The translations under genes were made by a program, and so were the position numbers. This document shows positions 9,810-22,325 of a stretch of DNA of 64,000 bases, one piece after another. The notes below the pieces were generated by a model, which ran no database searches, was not told where the DNA came from, and worked only from the letters and a program-made list of their open reading frames with translations. The first letter of the stretch is position 1, and each line of letters opens with the position of its first letter. This DNA is from Karstenula rhodostoma CBS 690.94 (Eukaryota > Ascomycota > Dothideomycetes > Pleosporales > Didymosphaeriaceae), in NCBI GenBank assembly GCA_010093485.1, contig MU001498.1:549697-613696 (forward strand). Direction: 5' to 3'.

Positions 9810-11414
9810 ATGTCATCGAGGTGCCCTCGCAACTACGTCGCACCCAACAACTCTCCTCACATTACATCGTCTTCTTTAACGTTGCTTACTAAGTGCAAAT
9901 CGAGCCCAACGGAGGATTATCCATTGAATCTGATGGATCTGCCTCTCGAAATCTTTAGGATAATCCTAGCAGAAGCTGTTCGATTACGCGGCGTCAAACG
10001 CGCTCTGAGGCTGCGATTGGTCAACAGTGGGTACGCCCTAGTGAAAATGTCCATGGCTAACATGAAATAAGAGCTCTTCTCGGACGAACTTGTTGAGGTT
10101 TTGTGTGTGTCGCGTGTCCTCCGCACTTATCACCTGGAGCCAAGCGAATGGGCGTATGTACGACCCTATGTTGAGAGTCGTCTGCTCGCACGCCAAACCA
10201 AAGATTTTCCTGCACTTCACAACATCAGAAAGGCCGCAGAGGTCTTGGCATCGCAGCATGGAGCCCCATCTGGTTACGAAGAGTACGCGCTAAAGCTCCT
10301 CCATGTAGCTACTACAGGTTCCGACTTTACAACGGTGCGCTCGCCTCTTTTCCAGCGCGATTGGGACCTGCACGAGCGCATGTTTGAGTGCGATCTTCTA
10401 AGCGCAGCTGCATTTGCAAACAACATTCCACTTGTGGAGAGTCTGGTAGACAAGAAACTAAGCGTGGACCGCGGAACTTTTGGGAATCCGTTTCTAGTGG
10501 CCACGTTAGCAGGAAACTACGAAGCCTTGGCTGCACTGAGGGCCGCAGATGAAGAGAAGCAGAGTCATCTACTGAGCAGGCCGAGGCTCATCGAGCTGCT
10601 TTCTGGAGCGGTTTTCAAAGGAGACATTGCGATGGTGCGGCACATTTTCCGGACAAGCCCCGATTTTCTCATGCAATGGAGACGTAACAACAAATGGTTC
10701 CAACAACATAAAATGCCCAAGAATCCGGTATCGTGGCCAAAGCGTTCGATTTGCAGCGATCTCCTGTACACGCCTAGTGTGAATGTCTTCAAACTAATAG
10801 GGAAAGCGGTCGAAAAGAGAGAAATCCTTCTCGTGAACAGGGAAGTGATGCTGGCGGTGCTTGTCAACGCGATCCGCCGTGGATGGATGGAAATGGCAAA
10901 ACATCTCATCAGGAATGAAGCACCCCTTGACCGTCCTTATTCTAGGGTCACAGGAGAGTCAGAAAATGCCCTGTACTTTGCATGCATGTATGGGCGCGAC
11001 GATATGTTCAGACTCTTATGCGACAACGGAGCGCAGATCTGCGGCTCAGAACTCGGCATCGCAGCATGGCATGGGCATACTTCAATTATCAAGATGCTTC
11101 TAGAGAGAGGGGCAGATATACATGCTACTACTTCGAGGAATTCGCTTTATGCTGCCGCAAGAAAAGGCTACTTGTCCGTCACCAGAGTGCTGCTGGACGC
11201 GGGCATGGACCCAAACACTGGTGATACGCCACCGCTATTCGGCGCAGTTGAGTCGGAGCACGTGGGCATATTTAGATTGCTCGTGGAACGAGGTGCAGTC
11301 GTTAGTAGCATCACTCTCGAGGACAGAAACAAAGCAGAGACGGAAGGTTTGGAGTCCATGTTGGCACTGTTGAGCGAGTATGGAGCATCGGAGCCTACTG
11401 AGGTTCTTCGGTAG
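9810..11414 (+). CDS. Ankyrin-repeat protein with F-box-like N-terminus
   Basis: Two exons (9810-10026 and 10072-11414) give 519 residues. The 45-bp intron uses a GTGGGT donor and joins RLRLVN to KLFSDEL in frame; using the nearby GTACGC donor would give a stop. Residues 40-60 (LNLMDLPLEIFRIILAEAV) look like an F-box-type LPxEI helix. From about residue 365 three to four ankyrin-like repeats follow, with the blocks ALYFACMYGRDDMFRLL, GIAAWHGHTSIIKMLLERGA, LYAAARKGYLSVTRVLLDAG and LFGAVESEHVGIFRLLVERG. The middle region may hold more degenerate repeats. F-box/ankyrin proteins of this size are numerous in ascomycetes and probably mediate protein contacts; the target is unknown. No signal peptide is present. 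Confidence 0.82.
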
Positions 11415-13404
11415 CGTACACCACAGTTTGGCTCTCTTAGATAGTTGGAGAAAGGAAAGGAGTCATGTTTTGTTGATGCTGCAGTTTTGCAAGTGTCTTG
11501 TGATATTATTTCTGACCTGTACTTGTGTCGCAATATATTGAGAGTGATCTGGAACGCAGACTACTCGGGGAGAATATACATGGAAGAACTCCAGTATGGC
11601 GAAGTAACAATCCCTATCTTTCCTTTTATATTCATCGGCTTGGTTGTAACCAAGCCCACTTAAGAAAGGTTCACCGTCTGTTTGCAAAGATCGGTAGGGG
11701 AAGATACTGGCAATGGTCCAGTAAGAATTAAAGGTATATAACGAGAGCTCTCTACCTGCTCTTCTACTCAACATGCAATGTTATTATGGTTTTCCCACAG
11801 CGATGTGGTCTTCTCCAAAGCGAGACGTCCAAATGACGAGTAATAAAGTAGCTTCAGTGCAACTGTTGGGATTTGTGGTCTAGTCTATACATTGAATAGT
11901 AGTCATGGACCCAATCGAGTATTATAGCGCAAGTGAAGGTGTAAAAACCCCAAACATCGACACGCTATACAGAACCCAGCAGCCTCAAGACCGAACCCCC
12001 GCTTTACATATCTTTTATCCGATCTTCCTGGGAGATGTCAGATACCCCAAAGTCCAAGTATTTCGATCCCAACCATGCATATCCCAAACGCCCAGTCCCG
12101 TCCCACCGGCGTAGCCCAGCCAGCTCGACCATACGAGTCATACCCCTTCCACCATCGCGATCCCAACACCCTACACGCTACACCACCAACCCCACAACCC
12201 GCTTCCCCCCAGCGGCGCAACCTTGGCCCTATCTCCCACTCACCACTAACGCTGTCAGAGTAGCGGTGTACCACGCGGGAACGCCTCCATGCCCGATCCA
12301 GCAGCACTAACTCGCACCCCACCAACATCAAGATTCGTGAGCAACAATCGGTATGCTAATTTGCATCGGGGTAGTGGAATAAACGGGATAGCGGAGCTTG
12401 AACGTAGTGCGCATTTTGGATATGGGAGATAAGAGTAGTTGTAAGACAAGTAAGTATGAGGTGAGGCTGCGAGTTTGGTGAAAAGGTGCTTTGTGCGGGC
12501 TTGTCTTGTGTCGTCTACCGACGGGACGGTGAACGAGTGTTGTGGTAAATCTGACAAGGTAGGGCTCGGATGGTGCCGGACCGGCGCTGAGATCTTTGAA
12601 GCGAACTGGGAGGTTTGTGGAGGTGCGTGTGCGCGCGGTGCATCGGGGAACGAGCGGAACGCGTGTACTAAACCTTGATTTTGGTCCTGATCCCGATCAC
12701 ATTGTCGGGCGCGCGAGCTTGGGGGGAGGGAGCATGGGATCTGGGACCAGAGTACGTCGTAAGGGCTTTATGCGTGGTGATGTAACTGTCATATTGCCAG
12801 ACCAGTATCTGTGATGCTTTAGACGCGGGCTTGCGTGGCAGGCGTACAGGTTTGTGTCGATCTCATGTTCCAGAAACACGGTCGGCTGGGTGCGGGCGCC
12901 GATCGAGTTTTGTCCTAGAGTATGTGCTGGGTAGGGACGTGGTCGGGAACAGGCATGGGCGTAGTATGCATGAGCACGAGGACAGCGCGGGGAGGATCCG
13001 GTGAGAAATTCCGGGAGTACCGTCGGCGCAGGTTTGGCTGACAGTACATGGACGCAAAGTGCTGCGCGATCAACACAGCTAGGCGAGACACACGTTAATA
13101 CCGCACACTGCGCAGGGGTCCGCAAAGATATGAATCGTGATCTGACATTACGACATGCCTGCAGCTAGGGAGCTGGGGAAGGGGACAGAGGTGAACGTCA
13201 ATGCCAAAATGTCATTGCCTTGGACTTTTCCTGCACCGCCGCTGAACACCATGGTATGAATCGTTGTAGCCATGCGCGCCGTCACTGCCACCAAGCACTC
13301 AGTAGGGTCATGTTTAACCTTTCATTTGTAAACATAACACCATGTGATGCCCATATTCATGTCGAAAAAACCGTAAGAGACCCAAGCCTGTTCAACCGGT
13401 TCCC
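11415..13404. other. 2-kb gene-poor interval
   Basis: No gene can be supported with confidence. The first 500 bases are AT-rich and empty. One proline-rich open frame is listed separately. From 12.3 to 13.4 kb the sequence is GC-rich with short frames on both strands that match nothing. Confidence 0.5.
12029..12310 (+). CDS. Doubtful proline-rich small ORF
   Basis: An open frame beginning with an ATG near 12035 encodes about 91 residues (MSDTPKSKYFDPNHAYPKRP and on), rich in Pro, Ser and Arg, ending at a TAA at 12308-12310. The beginning looks protein-like, but the remainder is low in complexity and no homology, signal peptide or clear intron extends it. It may be a fragment, a first exon or chance. 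Exact start uncertain. Confidence 0.2.
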   Translation, partial: WEMSDTPKSKYFDPNHAYPKRPVPSHRRSPASSTIRVIPLPPSRSQHPTRYTTNPTTRFPPAAQPWPYLPLTTNAVRVAVYHAGTPPCPIQQH

Positions 13405-14352
13405 TTACACCTCAGCAAGCACCGTCTCCTTGAACTCCCGCTCGACCTGTAATGAGTTAGCTGTTATGTCCAAGTACATCAATTGTAGGTTTCCGTACCT
13501 TCTGGCCAGAGTCGTCCTGGTTTGACTCGCCGTGGAGTCCGAGGAGAGCACCAAGGTCGAACTTGGGCTGCTTGAGAAGCTTGAGCTTGCGGACGTGGAT
13601 CTAATGTGTGTCAGCTCGAGCCTCTGAACATGCGCTTTTAGGACCACGTACGTTCTGGAGGGGGTAGATGCCCTGGGTGGCCTTCTCAATCTCGCGGCCG
13701 ATGACCTCGGGGATGAGCTTCTGGGTGAGCTGGGCAAGGGAGCACGAGCTGGCTTCACGGGTCATGATCTCGGTCATCTTCTTGCGGATCGCCCTGATCT
13801 GCGACGAAGCGGCGTAGGTGGTCTTCTTGATCTGGTTGGGTCGTCGCTTGGTGAAGGCGATGGCGAAAAGGCGGACGAGGTAGTCGTCGGTGGTCTTGAC
13901 GACGACGTTGGCCTCGATGAGGGTTTGCCACTTGCGGACGAGCGAGCGGAGCTTGTCCGAGGTGAAGTCGAGGCCGTGGAAGTTGGTCAGGCAGTTCTTG
14001 CCCTGGACCTCGTCGACGCGGAGCTTGACCTTGCGGAAAGCGTGGTCCTCATCCTTCTGGAGGTCGGCGAGGGAAACCTCGAATATCCGGCCCTTCAGCG
14101 AATCGTTGGCGTTCTTGAGACCGGAGGTGCGGTTGACGAGGGTCTTGCCGACGCTGCAGGAAGAGAAAACGTCAGAATTCAGTCGATTGAAGAGCGTGCG
14201 GACGCGCAATGTCGTAGCGGGGAGTCTTACTCTCGGACCTGGAAAGTGCCAGGAGCCTTGACATTGTACCAGTCCTTCTTCGCGAAGGTGTCGGTCTTCT
14301 TCTTGAGACCCTTCTTGCCCTTTGAAAGACGCTTGTTCTTGCCGACAGCCAT
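13405..14352 (-). CDS. rps1: 40S ribosomal protein eS1
   Basis: Four exons (14352-14231, 14153-13652, 13600-13499, 13446-13405) give 255 residues, the normal length for eS1 (S3aE family). The N-terminus, [19 protein letters not shown], and internal blocks such as [48 protein letters not shown] and [18 protein letters not shown] are diagnostic. eS1 is a small-subunit protein near the mRNA exit site and is essential. Introns are 77, 51 and 52 bp with GTAAGA, GTACGT and GTACGG donors; the last exon carries only 13 codons. Upstream pyrimidine-rich sequence fits a ribosomal protein promoter. I looked for a box C/D snoRNA in the introns and saw none. Confidence 0.97.
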
Positions 14353-15632
14353 GGTTGCGATGGGGTAGGAAGGCTGTTCTGGTTGTGTCGTTTAACAAGT
14401 CGAAGCCCACGCTGAATTTCTTCGCTAAGCGAGTGGTGTGCGCGCACGGGCCGTGTCACGTGCGCCAAGAGCACAACGAACGCCGCAGCTGTTCGCATAC
14501 AACTCTCGATTGCGCACCCACTCGGCCTTTGTCGTTGTCTTTGTTCATAGCGTAACATTACCGCGGTCAATGCGGATTCTGCTGGGTTGTACCACGATGC
14601 TGGAAGATGTGGTTCGCCCTGGTGCACAGTTTTTCGCGCTTTTGCCACAGCATTGTATCGGGTCTTCATACACATGGTATCATGCACATACCATTGTACG
14701 TCGCCAATTGGGTCACATCTTGACTCCTTGGGATTGGTCTGGATGCCGATATGGAAATCTCTCGACCTTCATACAACAGCACACAAATCAGCCTTGGTGC
14801 ACTGGGGAACATCTGACATAGTTCGAAAAGTATGGTATATCTGACCGTGGCCGACTAGACCGACAGATGCAAATGTAGGTGGAAGAACATGCGGTCGAAC
14901 AAGACCGCTGGACTCCAATGCCAGCAAAAGTCCATTCCGTGGACAGTGTAGGTCGTTGTTGAGCCACTGTGCATCAAACAGCCCTACAGAACGTTCGCAC
15001 TTGAAGTACCGCCACTATGACTGCACTTTCTCAATGAACTTCACGCCTTAGACCAATTTCTGACTTTTGTGCTTCTCTTTATGTTTTTCTCTATTCCTCT
15101 AGTCTTGCACAAGCTACAATTTATTTCCCTTGACCGCTCCCTTCACGACTCGCTACTCTCGGTCCGCACCACTAGTCTCGCTTCTCGCCTCGCTACTTCG
15201 TTCCTCCCACAGACCAACATCCGACACTTCGTTGTCCACCTCGGTCGAAATCGCTCGTCAATCCGCATCAGGTCTAGCGGAGTCTCTGGATACAGTCGCT
15301 TCTGACTCTTTCTCAATTTGCCTTTCACCGAGCAGTGTCCGTTTCGTGGTGAGCTCGAGACATCTGCCCATCCCCCTTTTTTTCTACCGGATCTAAAACT
15401 GCCGCATCCTTCGGTTCGAGACGATTGAACATCTCGATGGCCGGTGTGTTGGTTGCGCCCTCACTCTATCGGGCGCTGGATGCCTCTGCACCAAATCTCA
15501 TGTCTATGACAAGGGAGTGGCGGCGTTCTTTGTCGACGATGTTGTTCATCGATGGAGACTAATGGGTCTGCAATGATACTGATGGTCGGGCTTCTCTTGA
15601 TTGCATTGCAGCATTCGGCTGACCACGTGACC
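14353..15632. other. Intergenic, eS1 promoter and pyrimidine-rich tract
   Basis: No gene. The left part is the eS1 promoter. Between 15060 and 15400 the plus strand is strongly C/T-rich, like a leader, but no coding region follows on that strand. Confidence 0.5.
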
Positions 15633-16140
15633 TCAAGTCCGCACAGTACTGTGCTCTCGCTCACTTCGCTGCTGCTGGTACGGGTTTTGCGACTGGCAGA
15701 ACTTCTCAAAGTCTGGGAAGCTGATGTAGCCATCTGAGACAAGTCAGCTACTGGTCTGGCACACAAGGCTACGCATGCTTACCTTGCTGCCTATACTGAT
15801 GCACATAACGGGCACTCTCGCTCCTCCACATCGCGGGTCGATCTGTGCTGTACATTGGACTCGAATGCATTCTCTCTTCTGGCGACGACATCGGGCTACC
15901 CATCGGTGTCTCGGCCCTCGGCGTGGACGGGTGCGAGGCAACCCTGGCAAGTAGGGCCGAGGCTTTGGTCGGACTGCCCGAGCCTGAGTCTCTTCGGCTT
16001 GCTATCGTCGATTGAGTTGTGAGACATGGCGAGGAGACGGTGGAAGGCGTGAGCGGTGGACGACGGCTGCCTGATGCTGATCGTGACTGCTGCGGTGGTT
16101 GTGTTGGGAGCGAGTAGTAGTATCTGGTGTTGTTCGCCAT
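15633..16140 (-). CDS. Small Ser/Pro-rich protein with conserved C-terminal motif
   Basis: Two exons (16140-15783 and 15733-15633) give 152 residues; the 49-bp intron has a GTAAGC donor and a CTCAG acceptor. The first 120 residues are Ser-, Pro- and Arg-rich and look disordered (MANNTRYYYSLPTQPPQQSR at the start). The second exon encodes DGYISFPDFEKFCQSQ, a compact hydrophobic motif that looks like the conserved part of the protein. That this motif appears only after splicing supports the model. I recall similar short ascomycete proteins but no named family. There is no signal peptide or membrane segment. Function unknown. Confidence 0.65.
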
Positions 16141-19100
16141 GTCGAAAGGTGGTGTGGTATGGATGTGGATTGGATTCGTTCGGCGAGCAGGTCGATTGAT
16201 TTACGGATGGGAAAGGTGGAATGGCAGAGCAGAGCAGTTGGAAGACGTAGTGGTAATAATGCTGCGTGCCCGCGCCCAGACGCCATTCACCCAGACTACA
16301 ACGCCTCTGCAAGTGCAGGGCACCCCTGCAAGGCCAGCTGCATCATCGGCCGGGCCCTCCACCTTCGAGTTTCTCGGCCCCGGTCGCTATGCACGATGCA
16401 CGCCTCTTAACAACGTGGACCGTTAGGACAGCAGGCAGCTAGCCGGCCACAAGGCGTCTGCGCTGTCATGTCATCACTCCATGCGGTCCTGACTCGCCTC
16501 CGACCGACACAGGATCACATTCATATCGGAGGGTGCGTTGGCCACCGCTGTGTCCTGTTTAGTCGCCCTTGGCCTGGATGTGGCCTGGATGTGGCCGCTG
16601 CTTCTAGCGAAGTCGCTGACGTTGGTCGTATCGAGGCCTCTCGTGCCTGATTGGCATCGCGGCTCTGAAGCCGGGAGCGCGAGTTCCAAGGTAACAAGGT
16701 CTCGAATCAGAACATGGATGCGCCTTCAACAGGCGCTCCCGTCATGGATGCGTGTGGTGGAGAGACAACTGCCAGACAGCCACACGCCAGTTGGTGGGAA
16801 GCTCCTTGCGGATGCCTTGCGGAAGCATGGCGGAAGCATTGCGGCCGTTCCTGATCCTCAGTCGACAGGACCGCGCTCTGGTGCGTGCGGCCAAATATGA
16901 GATGGACAGACCGTGCCACCGCGCCTCACAACGCTTCACGTCTTTGCTCTGTCCGGTGTGAGGAGGCGGTGTCGGAAGCAGCCGAGGGTCTTGCTTTTGA
17001 GTCGATTCACGCACAGTGACATGGCTCGCGCGACGAAAGAAGCACGCACAACACGAGCCAACATCCAACAGAGTCCCAAGCGTTGGACCTGCATTCCATC
17101 CTTCCGTGCCCGCAACCCGTCGTCTCACCTCTTCTATGACGCACCGTCATCTATCTGCTCTGATGGGTACTTGGCTATTTCCTGCACACGCCTGGGCGGG
17201 ATCGATTAAGCGGCGGCCACGTACTCCCGGCCGCTCGCTCCCGCCAGTGTACCAGTGTTGCAGTTGAACAGTCCACCCGTTCTCGGTCGCCCGGTGCGTC
17301 CCATCGACTGGGCGAGCGTGGGCGAGTGCTTACAAGACACTCCGCGTCATGAGTAGCTCCTCTGACGTTGCGCCACGAAATCGACCACCGAACAAACTTC
17401 CGACGGCTCTTCTTGTGTCAGATGTTTCCAAGTTCTGACCCGTTCAGCTCATGGCATAACATGGCGATCCACTCCGCTCTCCAGAGCGGGGCGCGCAGGC
17501 TTCCAGACCCGTGTCTCTTCACTAATTCTCAGCTACGCTGCATGACGACGCTCGCCGACGGCTGCGACGGCCGGCAAACTGCCCGCACTCCCCAGTGGAA
17601 ATCGGTATCCTGCCATGCGACGCGGAGCCAAGTCAACATCGAATCGACCCTCTGGTTGACCGCTCAACACGACTTCTCATGTATCTGGTACACTGTCTGG
17701 CAACCGATGACCGATCGCGTCACTCTGCTGCAGCGCTCAACTCCTTCTCACTACATCGACCACGATACTGTATAACCCTTCACCTAGCCCTCAATGTGGC
17801 GCTCCTTGATTGCCTCGCGACGGTCGGTAGTGTTTCTCCCGCCGCGAGATGGCATTCCCATTTCTCCATCCATAAGTGTGTACACAAGTACCAGCGTGCC
17901 ACACCGCCGAGCACGCCAGACACCTGCCATATGCCATGCTGCCCAGTCCGTTATGAAAGCGCCTGCTAGCTCACGATACCGTACATTAGATGCGCTCGGT
18001 ACCTGTCGCCAGCCCCACAGCTACGGTTAGGGTTATCGTGTGACACCCCCCTCGTTGGCATCTCGACGCCTCTTGAGCGCGTTCGAGAGATGTTCGGCAA
18101 GGCACATGTATGCACGTTGCTATTTCCGGTAGACTGTGTTGTTGACAGTATGACTCTTAACGTGGTGGGGTTTGTTTTGCGGGAGGGTTTTTTTTGGCAT
18201 ATTGACCGCTTTTCAGCTCGCGAAGAGTCAATAATTGATTGACCGCTTTTCGAGGCCTCGCCCAGATGCTCAGCACATATGAGTGTGCGCTGCACTGAAC
18301 ACAACACAACACAGCATAGCACAGCAACAGCAGCACAGCAACACCCCCCGCATATCTGCATCAAATACGCCGCCTGGGAGATGCGCACTGCAGCCTCTTC
18401 TGCGGTGCAACCCACCTGTCAAGCCAAGTTCCAACCCTCCCTCTCCCCTCGGCATCCTCCCGAGGTCGCCCCAACAAGTCAACACAACCCCTCCCCTACA
18501 CACCACACACCGTGTATACATAGACCGGTAAACAAGAAAAACCCCCACCGCGATCTAGAATGCAGTCTGCATGCCGATCTTTTCCGCAGGAGAGGGCAGA
18601 CAGACTCGCCTGCGCACGAAGCAGTATTGCCTGCTAGCCTCACATGTAGGTACATACGTGTGCAGCCGCCACTCCACTCCACTCCACTCCACACCACGCC
18701 GCCGTCCGCAGCGCGCGCCTCGGTGGCAGCTATGTCCCAGCACGAGGACCGCCCTGAGACACATGGCAAGCAGTGGAGTGGGACGTGTAGTGTAGTCCGG
18801 ACGCGCGCGCGCCCAGGGGCCGCTCTCCGCGGTAAGCAGTTCCCTGCGCAGCACTTTGCAGTTTGCACGCTTCGCTTTCACCCCCCACCCCACATAGCGT
18901 GTCTACAGCAATTACCGGCCGGGACACCGCCTAGGTACACACACGCACGTGCTGTGTACACACTGTGCAAGTAGGTACATCGGGATCGGGGCACACCACA
19001 TGCTCAGGCTCAGCAGCGGTAGAGCCCAAAAGCGGGCCGCGCCGGTAGTGCATGCCCTGCCCTCCCCTTCCGGCCTTACGCGCTCGGCGCGCCTGGAATA

Positions 19101-19871
19101 TTCGGGGTGAGCTCAGCGGGTAGGGCGGATGGGGGGCGGGATAGGATGGGATGGCACGTGGGAGGGTGCATGGAAATGTGCGTTTGGGTTGGTGGGGGGA
19201 TGGGTGAAGGGTGTGTTTGCTGTTGCTGTTGCTGCTGATGAGTGGGCTACAAGGCTGGACACGTGAAGTGGTATAAGTGATATAAGTGGTGGTGCGGGGC
19301 GCGGGCGTGGGTCTACCTACGAGGGGATTGGAGAGACGGGGTGTTGACCGAGGGGGTTTGTGCATAGGTTTGTCAGCTCTTTTGGTGACTGGACCGACGG
19401 TGGACTGACTCCGAGTCTGAGTGAGCATCGCTTGGTGAAATAAGGCTCGAGAGACCATTTGCCTTGATCCGTTTCCTTCCGTGGCATACCGAAGCTGCCA
19501 ATAGTGCGAGTAAACGTGTTGGTGGGCGTGCCGAGTGGGAGCTTTTCAAAGGCCGAACCAATCGCTAATAGTCACGCGCAAGACAACGTGAGGGCAACTT
19601 GTTTATTCGTTGGGTTTGTTTTGTCTACCTGCATTTATCGCGTGGGCGCTCTCGCAGTTCATTCGGAACCGCAGGACGGCAGCCAAAGTCTACCCATGGG
19701 CCAGGCTTACCAAGTCTAGAAAACGGACGGTTAATGCAATGCGTCAAGGTGAATCCAATCGCGAGAAGCTGACAGAAGCTGAGATGCAGATAGATGTTGA
19801 GACAGGCTATGAATTGACGAGGCGTGGTTTTGGCGCTCAATGCTATGAGAATCGTCAGCCTTCGATTCACT
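16141..19871. other. 3.7-kb gene-poor region with low-complexity tracts
   Basis: Open frames here are short, overlap on both strands and show no family resemblance. The region contains CA-rich sequence (about 18298-18346), a CCACT pentamer tract (18669-18692) and a GTT/GCT trinucleotide run near 19220. I see no gene. A long promoter, a non-coding RNA locus or simply spacer are all possible. Confidence 0.5.
18669..18692. repeat. CCACT microsatellite
   Basis: Nearly five tandem copies of the pentamer CCACT. It lies in the gene-poor region and has no evident coding role. Confidence 0.8.
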
Positions 19872-21804
19872 CTAGAGCAAAGAATTTATAGCACTTACAT
19901 CGATGTCCTCCCAGCCACGGCCCTTCACGTTGGCAAGCTCATCCATTGACATGACATGTCCGGTAGTGACTGTGAGAATTGTGTCAGCGTCTATCCCATG
20001 TATGACCGGGACGTTTTCGTTGCAGGCACCGACAGGAGCTTCGATGTTCAAAGTCACGCTGATCGTGTGCGCAGATGCGCAGAACTTACAGTATCCCGCT
20101 TGGATCTTCGCATCGATCTCGACGCGGCTATCCTCCGGTATCATCTCGTCAGGGATCGGAACGCGCTCGTGGATCGGGATGCCCTGATCGACAATCGCAT
20201 CGTGTTTCATGCTGCAGTCGTGTTAGTTTTGACCGGCTGACCTTACGACCTGAATGCATGCTTACTTCGACATGCTGAGCATCCTGTCAATCTTCGTGAT
20301 GCCGAGCCAGTGCAGGATCTACGTGGCACGATGGTTAGCAGCTGAATCGACACACGGTGGACGCTGTACAACAGTGTACAATGCGGGATGACTCACATCA
20401 GGCATGAGTGCTTGGAAGCGCATATCCTTGACACCGGCAATGTTCTCGGTTCGCTGAAAGTACTCGCTCGCGCGGTCTTCCCCGCGTTTTCGTGCGTTGT
20501 ACACGAGGTACTTAGTCACCTCGCCCAGAGCTCTTCCTTCCTTGCGGAAATAGATGACGACACCGCTGCCGCCCTTTTGGGCTTCCTTCACAGCTTCTTC
20601 CACGCCGAAGATGAGGTACGGACGGCATGTGCAGATGTCTGATCCGAACACATCGCTGCCGTTGCACTCATCGTGAACACGCAGGGCGAGGCGGACGTTC
20701 GGGTCTGACATCTTGGCTGGGTCGCCGAAGATGTACACAGTCAGTCCACCGATCGGGGGCAAGAAGAGCTTGATGTCGTGTCGCGTGATCAGCTCAGGGT
20801 AGGATCCGCCGGTCTCCTCAAATAACGTGCGGCGAAGAGTGCCCTCATCTGGCGAAGATGTAAGCACATGCAGTCACAGCATGATAGTTTGACCTACCGA
20901 TATTGAATCGTTCGGCAACTCCTGGAAGATACCATACAGGCTCAACGGCAACCTTGGTGACTGCCAATTCACCGCTCGCGTTCAGACAGATCTTGCCATC
21001 GGGAACAAGGCGTCCCTTTCTAACGCTTTCCTCCAGCTCAGGGAGTTTCATGTGGGCTTTGGTGATGGCAATAGAAGGCCTGATCTCAACACCGTCCTTA
21101 TCCATGGTTTCCTTGTACAGCCATGGAGCCAGATGTCCAAGGGGATCCATGGCTACGATCTTTTTCTTGTCACTCCATTGCGGGAATGGCCCAATCGTGG
21201 CGGCAGGTTCGGTGTTGGTAAAGTCAGGCTTGTGCGTAATGTCGAGATTGCCACTTGCCACAGCGAGAGCGTGGTAAATTGAGTAAGAGCCACCGTGAGC
21301 ACCGATAGCTGTGCAGCGTCAGCAGATTGAATACTATACGGAGGAATCAAACATACCGTTGCGCCTACGGATGGTATTCGCATGGCGAGACACAACCACG
21401 GGGCCTCGGACGGCCGGGTCTTTGTGACCCCATTCCATGGGCAAGGGGTCAACACCAGCTTGACCAGGATATGAAGTCAAGATGATCTTGGAGGTCTTGG
21501 AAACGCTGGCTCGACGAGGAAGCGCATCAGCAACAGAGGGTGGTTCCTCATACTGTGTACTGACGGCCTCCGCGGTCTTCTCCGACAGAGAAGTAACAAC
21601 TTCCTTGGCCTTCTGAAGAAGACCATTGGATGGTTGGGGGTGCCCTTTTGCCTCATCTTTGATTTGCTTGATTTCTGACAACATGTTTACACGGCCATTG
21701 ATAACGTCAACGGCAGACGCAAGCTGGGAATTATCCTTGCGCAAGGAGTTGAGACCCTCCAAGATCTCCTTGAGGAGAGCATCACTTGAGCTTTCGGCAG
21801 ACAT
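19872..21804 (-). CDS. URC1: Urc1-type GTP cyclohydrolase II-like protein (uracil catabolism)
   Basis: Six exons (21804-21357, 21308-20898, 20848-20397, 20318-20266, 20211-20090, 19969-19872) give 527 residues. The N-terminal 110 residues are a coiled-coil-like extension; then come the Urc1 blocks PMEWGHKDPAVRGPVVV, GAHGGSYSIYHALAVASG and the cyclohydrolase II core. In the core, HDECNGSDVFGSDICTCRPY supplies three zinc-ligand cysteines and YFRKEGRALGEVTKYLVY replaces the RQEGRGIGL stretch of RibA. Urc1 is known from the yeast uracil catabolic (URC) pathway; the reaction is not settled. The last exon could end at 19872 as modelled or splice again at its GTAAGT, altering only the tail. It is divergent from ELF1 across 521 bp, and UPRT lies 1.5 kb upstream of it. 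Confidence 0.92.
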
Positions 21805-22325
21805 GATGACCCTGTAACGCTTTCACGCAAATACAAAGAAACCCTCCGAATGTACAGGCCGCGTGTAGATAATGAACCGTTGAGTACCGAGGAAGAGCTG
21901 GGGTGGCTGTTTGACTGTGGTGTGAATGCAAAACACAAGCATCAACTGAGGAAAGTTGAAACTTTGATCCCTTCCTGAGCTCTGAACGACGGCAGCAGAA
22001 GAGAGAAAGAGAGGGGAGAGAGGGACAACGTGGCGGCGGGGGATGTTGGGTAGTCGGACGGATGACAGGGCGCGCTGGCCTATCCGTCTGATTGGTCGAG
22101 CTTATCGACGCTTTGGGCAACAAGCTGGGGGAGCGGTGACCTCCTACGTTATCTTGGCGATAATGTCGGAGCTCCCCACCACACGTTCATTCACGCTTCA
22201 CATATCGTTGACAAAACCGCGCGACGAGGGCCACGACGCGCCACATACGCCTTTTATCTCCCCGCAATCGCTCCCTCGCACGCACCTTCCCAACACAGCA
22301 AAGACACATTCTTTGACCCCACAGC
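21805..22325. promoter_or_regulatory. Shared divergent promoter, URC1 and ELF1
   Basis: These 521 bases separate two start codons facing away from each other. No TATA box is obvious; both genes look housekeeping. No other gene is present. Confidence 0.6.

Noticed and set aside
18025..18035. GGTTAGGGTTA, and CCCTAA-like bases near 33088
   Set aside because: At most about two telomere-like units each; too short to be interstitial telomeric repeats.
18279..18974. 231-codon open frame in CA-rich DNA
   Set aside because: Its translation is low-complexity His/Thr/Pro sequence over microsatellite-like DNA.
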